Shown one piece after another: positions 1-10,877 of a stretch of DNA of 64,000 nucleotides. The position numbers were made by a program, and so were the translations under genes. The stretch's first letter is position 1, and every line of letters starts with the position of its first letter. The DNA lies in the NCBI GenBank assembly GCA_947476325.1, contig CANJPZ010000007.1, positions 1 through 64,000 on the forward strand, given 5' to 3'. The stretch comes from Caulobacteraceae bacterium (GTDB taxonomy: Bacteria; Pseudomonadota; Alphaproteobacteria; Caulobacterales; Caulobacteraceae). The notes under the pieces are model-generated. The model saw nothing but the letters and a program-made list of their open reading frames with translations, was not told the DNA's origin and searched no databases.

Positions 1-80
1 ACCTCCGCCGTCCCAACACCCGCCTCCTGCTCGCGCAGGACCGCGATGATCTGCTCCTCGGTAAACCTCGATTTCCTCAT
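1..80 (-). CDS. IS3-family transposase OrfA, N-terminal fragment
   Basis: An ATG at 80 opens a frame reading MRKSRFTEEQIIAVLREQ and continuing with EAGVGTAE. This is the characteristic start of the IS3-family OrfA helix-turn-helix protein, which binds the element ends and is normally fused to the DDE catalytic OrfB by programmed frameshifting. Only 26 codons are in the window, so activity cannot be assessed. Identification rests on the conserved N-terminal motif. Confidence 0.85.
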   Translation of the reverse strand, partial: MRKSRFTEEQIIAVLREQEAGVGTAE

Positions 81-143
81 CCGTCCGTCCCTTCTCTCCA
101 TGGGCCGGACTCTAATTATTTCTGGAGGAGTTTCAGGGGGTCA
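1..143 (-). mobile_element. IS3-family insertion sequence, terminal fragment cut by window edge
   Basis: The element end lies near 143. Read on the minus strand it begins TGACCCCCTGAAACTCC, an IS3-type terminal repeat opening with TGA, and the first transposase ORF starts 63 bases further in. Only the promoter-side end is visible. The rest, including the second ORF and the other inverted repeat, lies outside the window, so completeness cannot be judged. The exact boundary is inferred from the usual terminal sequence, and no target duplication can be tested. Confidence 0.75.
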
Positions 144-145
144 CG

Positions 146-334
146 TCATATGCAATAGACCCGACTGTCTTCGGACGATGTCGGCGTGTTCTGGTTTGGC
201 AGAGCCGCCGCCAGCGAGGTGATCTTCTCGACTTCGGCGACCGGCGGCTCGGTCGGCGGGAACTGGATATCGACGGACCGCCACGGCTGGACGCCGACCA
301 GGACGCTCACACTGCCTCGAACCCGTTCAGCCAT
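146..334 (-). CDS. hypothetical protein, 62 aa, abutting the IS element
   Basis: A short frame starts MAERVRGSVSVLVGVQPW at an ATG (334) preceded by GGAG at good spacing, and ends with TGA three bases from the IS end. An upstream in-frame ATG (391) gives 81 residues but has no comparable ribosome site. I recognise no family. Its 3' end coincides with the insertion boundary, so the original gene may have been longer and truncated by the IS. No signal peptide or membrane segment is evident. Confidence 0.4.
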   Translation of the reverse strand: MAERVRGSVSVLVGVQPWRSVDIQFPPTEPPVAEVEKITSLAAALPNQNTPTSSEDSRVYCI

Positions 335-436
335 GGCGGGGGCTCCATCGTCCCACCGGGATGGGGTGGGAAGGAGGGGGGATGGTAGCACTGAAACCGG
401 AAACCGGTGGGCTATTTAGTAAACTGTCACCTAAAC

Positions 437-1789
437 CTAGGGCGCTCGTTTTCGGCCCAGGCCAAATTCGGGCAACGAACTTGCGGCTATGACCGCATCG
501 GGAAGGTTGGCGGTCAGAACGCTGAAATCGATCAGGTCCAGCCAGCCGCGGCCGTCACCGGCCTCGATCACGACCTTCACCGTTTGGTCTTGGTTGACCG
601 ACAGGCGCAGTTGCCGGTCCCAAAGAGGCAGCACTACAACGCCGTCCCGCACAAGCATGGTCATTCCGAAGGTGCGGGTTCCCGGGCCGTCGCCCCGCGC
701 AGTGGCGGTCAGGGTGATCGTTCGGTCGGTCACGGCGTCGACGGTCATGGAGAAATCGAGCGCCGGCACCGGATCGGCCGCCGCGGGCTCGAGGGTCATC
801 GGCCCATTGTGGATCGCCGCCGTGACCTTTCTGGCGCGGCTCTCGGTGACGATGGCGACGTCGAGTTGCCGCCCTATGCGGTCAGGGGCGGTGGTCACGG
901 CGTAGCCGAGGTAGCCCTGTTGCTTCCGGCCAGGCGTCTTTGGCGCGATCATCCAGCAGAACATGATCTCGCCGGTCGCGCCATTGCCGGTCACGGTGGC
1001 GAGGCCGCACCACGTGGGCTCCTGCTCCTCCATCAGCGGGTGGGCGAGGATGTTGGGTCCGAGCTGATGCATGATCGTGCCGGGAGCGACGGTCACCGTG
1101 CTTTGCCATTCGCCGCGCTCCGAAAAGCCCTCGCGCAGCCGCGCCACGGCGCGGTGGGACGCTTTTGCAGTGATCAGGTTGCCGCCGGGGCGGATCTAGC
1201 CCTCGGAGATTACCACGCTCCGCGGATCGACCCTCACTGCCCCGCCCACCCATGGGCCGGTGGCGAAATGAGAAAGCGGTGGTGCGCCGGGCGGCCGTCC
1301 GGCCTCGGTGACGCGGCCGGCAAGATCGCGCTTCATGAAGGCGTCTTCCCAGGCGGTCCGGGCCGCTTCGCCGTGCGCAGCGCGCTGCTCGCCCGCCTCT
1401 TGCGGCGTGAGCTCCAGATTCACATAGCCCATCTGCCTCAAACAGAGATTTTTGCGCGCAATGCGAGCGTTGCGCTCATCGATGCGATCCACCACCAGGC
1501 CGACGATGATGTCGCCCACGGCGGTGGCGACGACGCCGGCCTCGCCCAGTTGCTGGCTTTGTTGCGGGCTGAGGTTGGTCGGCGGCGTCTGGGGCGGGGC
1601 CCTTGGCGGGCCCAGGTACATGGTGACCGACGTCTGGGCCAGCTCCGTGCAGACCTGCTTGTCGGCTTCGCGCTGCGCCACGCTGCCGCCGGCGCGCATC
1701 TGGATTTCGACCGCCTGAGCCCCCGTGGCGGATAGCGCGAGGCTCACGCCCAACGCCAAGCCAAGCCGCCACCCAAAGATCATTCGCAT
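437..1789 (-). pseudogene. exported protein of unknown function interrupted by an in-frame TAG
   Basis: Two adjacent minus-strand frames share the same reading frame and are separated only by a TAG at 1196-1198. The upstream part (1196-1789, 197 aa) has a clear signal peptide (MRMIFGWRLGLALGVSLALS, then ATGAQA) and a Gly/Ala-rich segment around residues 80-100. The downstream part (about 236 aa from a GTG at 1147) has no ribosome site and no signal peptide. Reading through the stop gives a continuous exported protein of about 450 aa, running ...VVISEG-stop-IRPGGNLITAK. A single C-to-T (CAG) or G-to-T (GAG) change would explain the TAG. The alternative is two separate genes. I do not recognise the family. 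Confidence 0.5.
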
Positions 1790-1866
1790 CGCCTGCCCCC
1801 CGCACGCCTTCAGGTTGACGCCAGACCATAACGATCTGTGGCGAGGCGAGGGCCGTCAAGGGCTCG

Positions 1867-3672
<1,806 letters not shown>

Positions 3673-3764
3673 GGGCGGGGCTCTAGCATAATTTTGCCCC
3701 GCGCTACCGCTTCGCTGTCCGGGCGCGGGTTTTTTCCTCGGACCGGGCCCTGCGGCGATCATGG

Positions 3765-3779
3765 TTAAGCGGGTGTTAA
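3765..3779. promoter_or_regulatory. CtrA-type box TTAA-N7-TTAA upstream of eipA
   Basis: A perfect TTAA-GCGGGTG-TTAA lies 75 bases before the eipA start and 92 bases before the lepA start. TTAA-N7-TTAA is the established binding motif of the alphaproteobacterial cell-cycle regulator CtrA, and eipA of Brucella abortus is reported to be directly activated by CtrA. The match and position are seen directly; function here is inferred. Confidence 0.7.
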
Positions 3780-3854
3780 GTGGGTTTGTCTCAAAGGAGA
3801 CTCAATGGCGCGTCAGCATGCGCCTGACTGATTCTTCAAGGGAAAGCCGCAACG

Positions 3855-4454
3855 ATGGATCGCAGAGCCCTTATCACCACCGCCGGCGCCTTCGCCCTGA
3901 CCGGGTGCGCCACGTCCAACGGCGACAGCTCGGGCTATAACTCCAACCAGAACGCCGGCGAAAAGGCCGCGACCTACACCCGCGACGAGCTGGTGCCGAC
4001 GGTGTCGGACTTCTTCGGCGTCACGGTGGAAAGCGCCGGAGCGGTGATCGAAAAGGTGTTCGGCGACAACGGCCGGCCCACCGGCTACATCGCCGGCGAG
4101 GAAGGCTCGGCGGCCCTGACCGTCGGCGCCCGCTACGGCTCCGGCCTGCTCTACATGAAATCGCAAAAAGCCCCGCAGCAGGTGTTCTGGCAGGGGCCGT
4201 CGGTCGGCTTTGACGCCGGCGGCAACGCCAGCCGGGTGTTCATCCTGTGCTACAATCTGTTCTATCCCGAGGCGATCTTCCGCCGGATCCCCGGCGTCGA
4301 GGGCAGCGCCTATTTCATCGGCGGCATGGGCGTGAACTACATGCGCGGCGATGGTCTGACCCTAGCCCCGATCCGGGCGGGCGTGGGTCTGAGGCTGGGG
4401 GCCAATATCGGTTACCTGAGCTTCAGCCGGCAGCGGAACATTCTTCCGTTCTGA
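3855..4454 (+). CDS. eipA: EipA-family periplasmic envelope integrity protein (DUF1134)
   Basis: The product has 199 residues. The N-terminus MDRRALITTAGAFALTGCAT resembles a signal or lipoprotein sequence with a Cys at 18. The conserved DUF1134 core follows: GARYGSGLLYMKSQK, then FWQGPSVGFDAGGNASRVF, PGVEGSAYFIGG and RAGVGLRLGANIGYLSFSR near the C-terminus. In Brucella, EipA is a small periplasmic beta-barrel needed for envelope stress resistance and activated by CtrA. A perfect CtrA-type box lies upstream here, supporting orthology. The lipobox-like LTGC raises the possibility that this version is lipid-anchored. It converges on xseA with a gap of four bases. Confidence 0.85.
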   Translation: MDRRALITTAGAFALTGCATSNGDSSGYNSNQNAGEKAATYTRDELVPTVSDFFGVTVESAGAVIEKVFGDNGRPTGYIAGEEGSAALTVGARYGSGLLYMKSQKAPQQVFWQGPSVGFDAGGNASRVFILCYNLFYPEAIFRRIPGVEGSAYFIGGMGVNYMRGDGLTLAPIRAGVGLRLGANIGYLSFSRQRNILPF

Positions 4455-4458
4455 TCGA

Positions 4459-5847
4459 TCAGAACAAGCTGCCCTGATCGCCGCCCGACGGTTTGGCGCG
4501 GGCGGGTTTTACCCCGTCGACCACGGCGCCGCGCCGGCCATCGGCGAACACCAGTTCGACCGTTTCGCCCGAGCCGAGTGATTTTGCCGAGCGCGCCAGC
4601 GATCCATCGGCGCGATGCACGCGGGCGAACCCCCGTTCCAGCGGCCCGTCCGGGCTGAGCGAGCGCAGCAACTTTTCCAGTGATGTCAGGCGTTCGGACG
4701 CCGTGGCCAGGGTGCGGTTCACCGACGGCGCCAGCCGGGCGGACAGGCGGCCCAGGCGCTCGCCCTCGACGGCGGCGTGGCGCAACAAGAGGCCCGGTTT
4801 CAGCGGCGAGGCCACGCGCGCGAAGGCCTGCTCATGCACCGCGACATTGCGCGACAGTCCCGCCGACAGCCGCCCGGCCGCCAGATCAAAGCGCTGGGAG
4901 GGCAGGGCCAGCAGGTCCTCGTGCCTGGGCAGGCCGCGGGCCGCGCCGGTCAGCCGCTGGCGGCGGTCTTCGATGATCCGCCCACCGGCCCGCATCAGCC
5001 GCTGGGCCGCGCCAAGCACGCCGGCGCGCAGTTCGGAGATAACGGGCGTGGCCATCTCGGCGGCGGCGGTGGGCGTCGGCGCGCGGCGGTCGGAGACGAA
5101 GTCGATCAGGGTGGTGTCGGTCTCGTGGCCCACGGCGGAAATCAAGGGGATCTCGCTGGCCGTCACGGCGCGGGCCAGGGCCTCGTCATTGAAGCACCAC
5201 AGGTCCTCGACCGAGCCGCCGCCGCGCGCAACGATGATTACGTCGGGGCGAGGTAAAAAGCTGTGAAAGCCCTTGAGCGCCGCCGTCACCTGGCCGGCGG
5301 CGGCCTCGCCCTGGACGACTACCGGCCAGACCAGCACATGGGCCGGCCAGCGGTCGCGGATGCGGTGCAGGATGTCGCGGATCACCGCGCCCGTGGGGCT
5401 GGTGATCACCCCGATGACCGCCGGCATGGTGGGGATGGGTTTTTTTCGCGCCGCATCGAACAGGCCCTCGTCGGCCAGCCGGGCCTTCAGCCGCTCCAGC
5501 TGGGCCAGGAGGGCGCCGACCCCGGCCGCCTCCATGGTCTCGATGACCATCTGGTACTTGGAGCTGGCCGGATAGGTGGTGATCTTGCCGGTGACGATGA
5601 CTTCGAGCCCCTGGTCGGGCCGCATCTGCAGGCGGGACACCGAACCGCGCCACACCACGCCGTCGATGGCCGCCTTGTCATCCTTGATCGTCAGATAGAC
5701 ATGGCCGTTGGAATGGTGCGTGACCTTGGACAGCTCGCCCCGCAGGCGGACAAAGCCGTAAGCGTCTTCCAGCGTACGCTTCAGCGCAAAGGCCAGCTCG
5801 CTGACCGAATAGGCGGGCGCATTGCCGGGCGAGGACTCATCAGACAT
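4459..5847 (-). CDS. xseA: exodeoxyribonuclease VII large subunit
   Basis: The product has 462 residues. XseA with XseB forms exonuclease VII, which degrades single-stranded DNA to oligonucleotides. An N-terminal OB-fold ([27 protein letters not shown] split across residues 30-60) is followed by the catalytic region. Hallmarks are [19 protein letters not shown], then [11 protein letters not shown], and [21 protein letters not shown] helical C-terminal half follows. The start at 5847 (MSDESSPG) was preferred over an ATG eight codons upstream because it fits the family N-terminus better. The small subunit xseB is not in the window. Confidence 0.96.
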   Translation of the reverse strand: MSDESSPGNAPAYSVSELAFALKRTLEDAYGFVRLRGELSKVTHHSNGHVYLTIKDDKAAIDGVVWRGSVSRLQMRPDQGLEVIVTGKITTYPASSKYQMVIETMEAAGVGALLAQLERLKARLADEGLFDAARKKPIPTMPAVIGVITSPTGAVIRDILHRIRDRWPAHVLVWPVVVQGEAAAGQVTAALKGFHSFLPRPDVIIVARGGGSVEDLWCFNDEALARAVTASEIPLISAVGHETDTTLIDFVSDRRAPTPTAAAEMATPVISELRAGVLGAAQRLMRAGGRIIEDRRQRLTGAARGLPRHEDLLALPSQRFDLAAGRLSAGLSRNVAVHEQAFARVASPLKPGLLLRHAAVEGERLGRLSARLAPSVNRTLATASERLTSLEKLLRSLSPDGPLERGFARVHRADGSLARSAKSLGSGETVELVFADGRRGAVVDGVKPARAKPSGGDQGSLF

Positions 5848-5882
5848 GCTGCGATGATAGCGGCGATCCAACCATCGCGTCG

Positions 5883-6242
5883 ATGCGTATTGAGGACATG
5901 ATCACCGCCCTGATCCTCGCCGCCGCCCTGACCGCACCTGTCGCCACGGGCCACTGGATCGTCGATGGAAATGTCGATGCCAAACCCTTCGTGCTGCATT
6001 GTGACCTTGTGCAGAACGGCGAGGCCCTGAGCGGCGTCTGTCACGACTTCACACCGACCGGAAAGGCCCACCGCCTGACCGCGGGCTCGGTGAAGGACGG
6101 CAAGGTGCGGTTCGTCTATCAGTCGAACTATCTGCTGTTGAAGTTCGACGCCGTCTACGAGGGCGCGATCACCGAGAGCGCCATGGCCGGCGCGGCCTCG
6201 GCGGCCGGCCGCAGGGGGACGTTCAGCGCGCGGCGCGGTTGA
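5883..6242 (+). CDS. small exported protein of unknown function
   Basis: The 119-residue product begins [20 protein letters not shown], a signal peptide that would be cleaved near VATG-HW. The remainder reads like a compact beta-rich domain ([19 protein letters not shown], then [20 protein letters not shown]), with two Cys residues that could pair in the periplasm. A second in-frame ATG (5898) would give a shorter leader, and neither start has an ideal ribosome site. The pattern, a short description of a measured quantity in strands, recalls proteins that bind a small ligand, but no family is recognised. It precedes purD by about 30 bases and may be co-transcribed with it. Confidence 0.7.
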   Translation: MRIEDMITALILAAALTAPVATGHWIVDGNVDAKPFVLHCDLVQNGEALSGVCHDFTPTGKAHRLTAGSVKDGKVRFVYQSNYLLLKFDAVYEGAITESAMAGAASAAGRRGTFSARRG

Positions 6243-6273
6243 CCCTGCGGCGGACTCCGGCGAAACCGCCCCC

Positions 6274-7545
6274 ATGAACATCCTCCTCATCGGATCGGGC
6301 GGGCGCGAGCATGCCCTGGCGTGGAAGATCGCCGCCTCACCGATGGTCACGCGCCTGGTCTGCGCGCCGGGCAATCCGGGCATGGCCGCGCTGGGCGAAT
6401 GCCGCCCGGTCAAGGCGACGGACGTGGCGGGCCTCGTCGCCCTGGCCCGCGAGATCGAGGCGGATCTGGTGATGGTGGGGCCCGAGGCCAGCCTCGAGGC
6501 CGGCATCGCCGATGCGCTTGAGACGGCCGGTATTGCCTGCTGCGGCCACAGCCGGGCCGCCGCCCAGGTCGAAACCTCTAAGGTGTTCCTGAAGGACTTC
6601 GCCGAACGCCACGGACTGCCGACCGCCCGCCACGGCGCCTTCGAGGATGCGGCGCCGGCCAAGGCCTTTCTCGACAATTTCACCGCCCCCTATGTCATCA
6701 AGTCCGACGGCCTGACCGCCGGCAAGGGCGTGGTAATCGCCGAGACGCGGGCTGACGCCGAAACCGCGATCGACGAGATGCTGGCCGGCCGCTTCGGCGC
6801 GGCCAGCGCGCGGCTGGTTATCGAGGAATTCCTGCCCGGCGAGGAGGCCTCGCTGTTCGCCCTGTGCGACGGGACCGCTTCGCTGCTGATCGGCGGTGCC
6901 CAGGATCACAAGCGCGCCTACGACGGCGACCTTGGTCCCAACACCGGCGGGATGGGGACCTATTCGCCGGCGCCGGTGCTGACCGACGCCGTCGCCGCCC
7001 GGGCCGATGAGACCCTGATCCGGCCGACCGTGGCCGGCATGGCCGCAGAGGGCGCGCCTCTCAAGGGCGTGCTCTATGCGGGCCTGATGATCGAGGACGG
7101 CGCGCCGCGGCTTGTCGAATACAACGCCCGTTTCGGCGACCCTGAATGCCAGGTGCTGATGCTGCGTCTGGAGAGCGATATCGTTCCCTACCTGCTGGCC
7201 TGCGCCACGGGGAAGCTTTCGCAGATGCCGCCCCTGATCTGGAGCCGAAAGGCCGCTGTCTGTGTGGTCATGGCCGCTGACGGCTATCCGGACAGCCCGG
7301 TCGGCGGATCGATCATCCGCGGCGCCGAGGCCGACTTCGGCGAGGACGTGGTGGTCTTCCACGCCGGCACAGCACGCGACAATGATGGGACGCTGCGGGC
7401 GGCCGGCGGGCGGGTTCTGAATGTTTGCGCGGTGGGCGAGACGATCGCCCTGGCCCGCGACGCCGCCTACGCCGCCGTCGACAGGATCGACTGGCCGGGC
7501 GGCTTTTGTCGGCGCGATATTGGCTGGCGTGCGCTCAACCGCTAA
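6274..7545 (+). CDS. purD: phosphoribosylamine-glycine ligase (GARS)
   Basis: The 423-residue product has the standard PurD length. It catalyses ATP-dependent ligation of glycine to 5-phosphoribosylamine, the second step of purine synthesis, in the cytoplasm. The N-terminal motif LLIGSGGREHALAWK is diagnostic. The ATP-grasp domain shows PYVIKSDGLTAGKGVVIA, the family motif AQDHKRAYDGDLGPNTGGMG, and the metal-binding VEYNARFGDPECQ. The conserved C-terminal GARS domain follows. It stands alone among unrelated genes, typical for pur genes in alphaproteobacteria. Confidence 0.97.
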   Translation: MNILLIGSGGREHALAWKIAASPMVTRLVCAPGNPGMAALGECRPVKATDVAGLVALAREIEADLVMVGPEASLEAGIADALETAGIACCGHSRAAAQVETSKVFLKDFAERHGLPTARHGAFEDAAPAKAFLDNFTAPYVIKSDGLTAGKGVVIAETRADAETAIDEMLAGRFGAASARLVIEEFLPGEEASLFALCDGTASLLIGGAQDHKRAYDGDLGPNTGGMGTYSPAPVLTDAVAARADETLIRPTVAGMAAEGAPLKGVLYAGLMIEDGAPRLVEYNARFGDPECQVLMLRLESDIVPYLLACATGKLSQMPPLIWSRKAAVCVVMAADGYPDSPVGGSIIRGAEADFGEDVVVFHAGTARDNDGTLRAAGGRVLNVCAVGETIALARDAAYAAVDRIDWPGGFCRRDIGWRALNR

Positions 7546-7585
7546 GGCTGTCGCCGCAATTCGATTGGACGGGGAGTAAGAACCT

Positions 7586-8653
7586 ATGGCGATTTCGGCC
7601 GAGCAGGAACGCGAGCAGCTCAATACCGGCACCCGCGAGGTGTCCGAGGCCCACCGCTTTGACCCCGCGCCGCTGGAAGCCTGGCTGAAGGCCAATGTTG
7701 AAGGCTTTTCTGGTCCGCTGGAAGTGCGCCAGTTCAAGGGCGGTCAGTCCAACCCGACCTATCAGCTGGTCACGCCGTCGAAAAAGTACGTCCTGCGCCG
7801 CAAGCCGCCCGGCAAGCTTTTGCCTTCGGCCCACGCTGTGGACCGCGAGTACAAGGTGCTGTCGGCGCTCTTTCCGACCGGCTTTCCTGTCGCGCGTCCC
7901 TATGCGCTGTGCACCGACGAGACCGTTATCGGGACGATGTTCTACGTCATGGACATGGTTGAGGGCCGCATTCTGTGGGACCAGACCCTGCCGGCCTATG
8001 AACACGCCCAGCGCATGCCGATCTACTTGGCCCAGGTGAAGACCCTGGCTGATCTGCACAACACCGACTACGCGGCCATCGGCCTGGGCGACTTCGGCAA
8101 GCCGGGCAATTATTTTGCCCGCCAGATCGACCGCTGGACCAAGCAGTACAAGGCCTCTGAAACCGAAATCTATCCCGAGTTCGAGCGCCTGCTCGCCTTC
8201 CTGCCCAGCACCATGCCGGACGATGACCAGACCTCGATCGTCCATGGCGACTACCGCCTGGACAACATGGTGCTGCACGCGACCGAGCCGCGGGTCGCTG
8301 CCGTGCTGGACTGGGAACTGTCGACCCTGGGCAATCCCCTGGCCGACTTTACCTATTTCCTGATGAACTGGGTCAATGGCGTGCTGGCCACCATCGACGA
8401 CAAGAAGGCCCATGGCGCACCGACCGTCGAGGAAGTGGTGGCCGAATACTGCCGTCTGACAGGGCGGCCCGGCCTTCCGGCCCTGGACTGGTATTTCTCG
8501 TACAACCTGTTCCGTCTCGCCGGCATTACGCAAGGCATTGTCGGCCGCGTCCGCGACGGCACCGCCAGCCACCCGCAGGCCGCCGAAATGACCAAGCGCG
8601 TGCCGGTGCTGCTGCAGAAATCTTGGGAATTCGCCCAGAAGGCCGGGGCCTAG
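7586..8653 (+). CDS. phosphotransferase family protein (APH fold, LvaA/ACAD10-11 kinase-like)
   Basis: The 355-residue product carries an aminoglycoside-phosphotransferase fold. Visible motifs are the glycine-rich segment VRQFKGGQSNPTYQL, the lysine-bearing YVLRRKPPGKLLPSAH, the catalytic loop HGDYRLDNMVLH and the metal-binding LDWELSTLGNPLADFTY. The PPGKLLPSAHAVDREY sequence is typical of kinases fused to acyl-CoA dehydrogenases in ACAD10/11 and of stand-alone LvaA, which phosphorylate 4-hydroxyacyl-CoA. Antibiotic resistance is therefore unlikely. A ribosome site (GGGGAG) precedes the ATG. An acyl-CoA dehydrogenase of matching type lies at 41385-42551. The 3' end overlaps lpxK by four bases on the opposite strand. 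Confidence 0.88.
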   Translation: MAISAEQEREQLNTGTREVSEAHRFDPAPLEAWLKANVEGFSGPLEVRQFKGGQSNPTYQLVTPSKKYVLRRKPPGKLLPSAHAVDREYKVLSALFPTGFPVARPYALCTDETVIGTMFYVMDMVEGRILWDQTLPAYEHAQRMPIYLAQVKTLADLHNTDYAAIGLGDFGKPGNYFARQIDRWTKQYKASETEIYPEFERLLAFLPSTMPDDDQTSIVHGDYRLDNMVLHATEPRVAAVLDWELSTLGNPLADFTYFLMNWVNGVLATIDDKKAHGAPTVEEVVAEYCRLTGRPGLPALDWYFSYNLFRLAGITQGIVGRVRDGTASHPQAAEMTKRVPVLLQKSWEFAQKAGA

Positions 8654-9633
8654 AGGCCGGCCTTCTCAAGAAGCCGATCCAGCGCTGCTTCATCCTCGAA
8701 GCGCGCGCGCACCGGCCAGGGGGTGACGCGATCCCGCCAGGCGGGCGGCAGGCGCGTCCAGTCCTTCTCGGTGGTGACCAGACCGGCGGCGCCTGCCCGG
8801 GCCGCCAGACCCGACAGGGTCGCATCGTCATATTCGGCGTGATCCGGGAATTCGACGAAGCCTGTCAGTTCGCACCCCGCCGCCTTCAACGCCCGCTCGA
8901 ACTTCCAGGGCTTGCCGATCCCTGCGAAGGCCAGTTGCGGTCCCTTCGGTGGCGGACCCGCAGGCTCCAGGCGTGCGACCAGCACAGGCGTATCGCCGAA
9001 CAGGGCCAGCAGGTGCGGATCGGCTCTGGCCACATCTGCGGGCATCAACAACACGACGGCGTCGGCGCGGACAAGACCCCGGGCAAAAGGCTCGCGCAAT
9101 GGCCCTGCCGGAAACACCGACCTATCGCCGAACGGCCATTCGCCGTCACGGGTCTCACCATCCACGACAACGAGGGAGAGCGCTTTCCGCACCGACGGAT
9201 TCTGGTGACCATCGTCCATGACGATGCGTTTTGCGCCGGCCGCAGCAGCAGTCAGAACTCCAGCCGGCCGCTTGCGCGCGATCCAGACCGGCAGGTTACG
9301 GGCCAGCATCAGGGGCTCGTCGCCGACGTCCGCGCTGGTGTGAACGGCGAGATCGACGCGGACAGGTCCGGTCAGGCGCCCGCCGTGGCCGCGCGAAAGG
9401 ACGTGGGCCGAAAGCCGGTGCGCCAGCTCGCGGACAATGGGTGTCTTGCCGGTTCCGCCGACAGTCAGGTTGCCGACACAGATCACCGGGACCGGCGGAT
9501 CGAACGGCCTTGCGGCGGCGATCTTTCGCGCGGTCACCGCCGCCCAGATCAGGGATAAGGGTTTCAGCAGCACATTGGCCAGCGGCGGCCGGGGATGGCG
9601 GGCGTACCACCAGCGGGGGGTCTTCAGGCTCAT
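8650..9633 (-). CDS. lpxK: tetraacyldisaccharide 4'-kinase
   Basis: The 327-residue inner-membrane-associated kinase phosphorylates the 4' position of the lipid A precursor to give lipid IVA. The Walker A motif VGNLTVGGTGKTP is at about residues 52-64, with ILSRG-like LSRGHGG and the acidic MDDGHQNPSV segment typical of LpxK. The N-terminal hydrophobic helix (PPLANVLLKPLSLIWAAVTA) anchors it to the membrane. Its start overlaps the waaA stop by four bases (ATGA), so the two are translationally coupled at the end of the envelope operon. Confidence 0.95.
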   Translation of the reverse strand: MSLKTPRWWYARHPRPPLANVLLKPLSLIWAAVTARKIAAARPFDPPVPVICVGNLTVGGTGKTPIVRELAHRLSAHVLSRGHGGRLTGPVRVDLAVHTSADVGDEPLMLARNLPVWIARKRPAGVLTAAAAGAKRIVMDDGHQNPSVRKALSLVVVDGETRDGEWPFGDRSVFPAGPLREPFARGLVRADAVVLLMPADVARADPHLLALFGDTPVLVARLEPAGPPPKGPQLAFAGIGKPWKFERALKAAGCELTGFVEFPDHAEYDDATLSGLAARAGAAGLVTTEKDWTRLPPAWRDRVTPWPVRARFEDEAALDRLLEKAGL

Positions 9634-10877
9634 GCCGGCAACAGCGGGCGGATCAGCGCCCAGCCCTCCTCGAAGGCGCCGGACTGGTGCTTCGCATAGG
9701 CGAGACCGGCCCCGGCCAGATCACCGCGCGCCGACGCATCGGTCATGAGGCGTGCGACCGCCGACGGCAGGTCCGCAGGCTGGGCGATCATGACGGCGCC
9801 GGACCTGGCCATGTCCGCGAACAGTTCAGCGTTCTTGTGAACGTATGGTCCGCTGATCGTCGGCGCGCCCAGGCGGGCAGGCTCCAGCGGGTTGTGGCCG
9901 CCGATGCCGGGAACCAGGCTGCCGCCGAGGATCACCAGATCAGCCAGGCGCATGAACAGCCCCATCTCGCCCAGGGTGTCGGCGACATAGAGGTCATTGG
10001 CGGCGCTGAGCGGCTGGCCGGCGGCGCGGCGCGTAACGGCGCGGCCGGTGGCGGTGATGGCCGAGGCGATAGCGGGGCCTCGCTCCGGGTGGCGCGGGAT
10101 GATCACCAGCAGAAGGCCGGGCGGGACCGCCGAGGCGATGATTTCGTCCTCGCCCGGGTGGGTGCTGGCGGCGATGACAATCTGACGACCTTTGGCTGTG
10201 GCCATGAGGTGTTTTAGTTCGTCCGCATCAAAAGGCAGGGGCGCGCCCAGCAGTTTGAGGTTCAGCAGCGGCCCGGATCTGACGCCCAGCGCCCCCAGGC
10301 GGCCCGCCGTCTCGATGTCCTGCGGCAGGATGAGGTCGAAGGCACCCAGAAGGGTGCGGGCCGCGCCGGGGCGCCTGGCCCACCCGCTCGCCGACTTTTC
10401 CGTCAGCCGCGCCGAGACCAGAGCCAGTTTCGCCCCGCTGGCCCTGGCCGTGGTGATCAGGTTCGGCCACAGGTCACTCTCGGCCAGGATGCCGAGGTCG
10501 GGCCGCCAGTGGGCAATGAACCGGGCCGTGGCTGCGGGGCCATCGACGGGCGCGTATTGATGGATAACGCCCGGCGGCAGGCGCCTGTCGAGCAAGCTCG
10601 CCGAGGTGACCGTGCCACTGGTGATCAGGATGGCCAGATCGGGCCGCTCGGCGTGGATACGGTCGATCAGGGCCAGCAGCGACAGGGTTTCGCCAACGCT
10701 GACCCCGTGCAGCCAGACCAGCGGACCGTCCGGCCGGGCGATGCCAGCCCGGCCCAGACGTTCGCCGATACGGGCGGGGTCTTCCTTGCCCCTGGCGGCG
10801 CGCCGGGCGAGCAACATCGGGGCCAGCGGCTCGGCCAGCCCCATGAGCGCCCGGTAAAGGCCGAGCGTCAGGCTCAC
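9630..10877 (-). CDS. waaA: 3-deoxy-D-manno-octulosonic acid (Kdo) transferase
   Basis: The 415-residue GT-B glycosyltransferase adds Kdo from CMP-Kdo to the lipid A precursor on the cytoplasmic face of the inner membrane. An N-terminal membrane helix precedes the diagnostic WLHGVSVGETLSL and the ILAESDLWPNLI motif. The CMP-Kdo binding part contains GLLLVIIPRHPERG and the GGSLVPGIGGHNPLEPARLG motif. It overlaps both lpxK and the upstream DUF374 gene by four bases, so all appear to be one operon. The number of Kdo residues it transfers cannot be told from the sequence. Confidence 0.96.
   Translation of the reverse strand: MSLTLGLYRALMGLAEPLAPMLLARRAARGKEDPARIGERLGRAGIARPDGPLVWLHGVSVGETLSLLALIDRIHAERPDLAILITSGTVTSASLLDRRLPPGVIHQYAPVDGPAATARFIAHWRPDLGILAESDLWPNLITTARASGAKLALVSARLTEKSASGWARRPGAARTLLGAFDLILPQDIETAGRLGALGVRSGPLLNLKLLGAPLPFDADELKHLMATAKGRQIVIAASTHPGEDEIIASAVPPGLLLVIIPRHPERGPAIASAITATGRAVTRRAAGQPLSAANDLYVADTLGEMGLFMRLADLVILGGSLVPGIGGHNPLEPARLGAPTISGPYVHKNAELFADMARSGAVMIAQPADLPSAVARLMTDASARGDLAGAGLAYAKHQSGAFEEGWALIRPLLPA

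Noticed and set aside
7586-8653. Antibiotic resistance gene (aminoglycoside phosphotransferase)
   Set aside because: Only the fold is shared. The PPGKLLPSAHAVDREY segment and partner-type dehydrogenase point to an acyl-CoA-related kinase.
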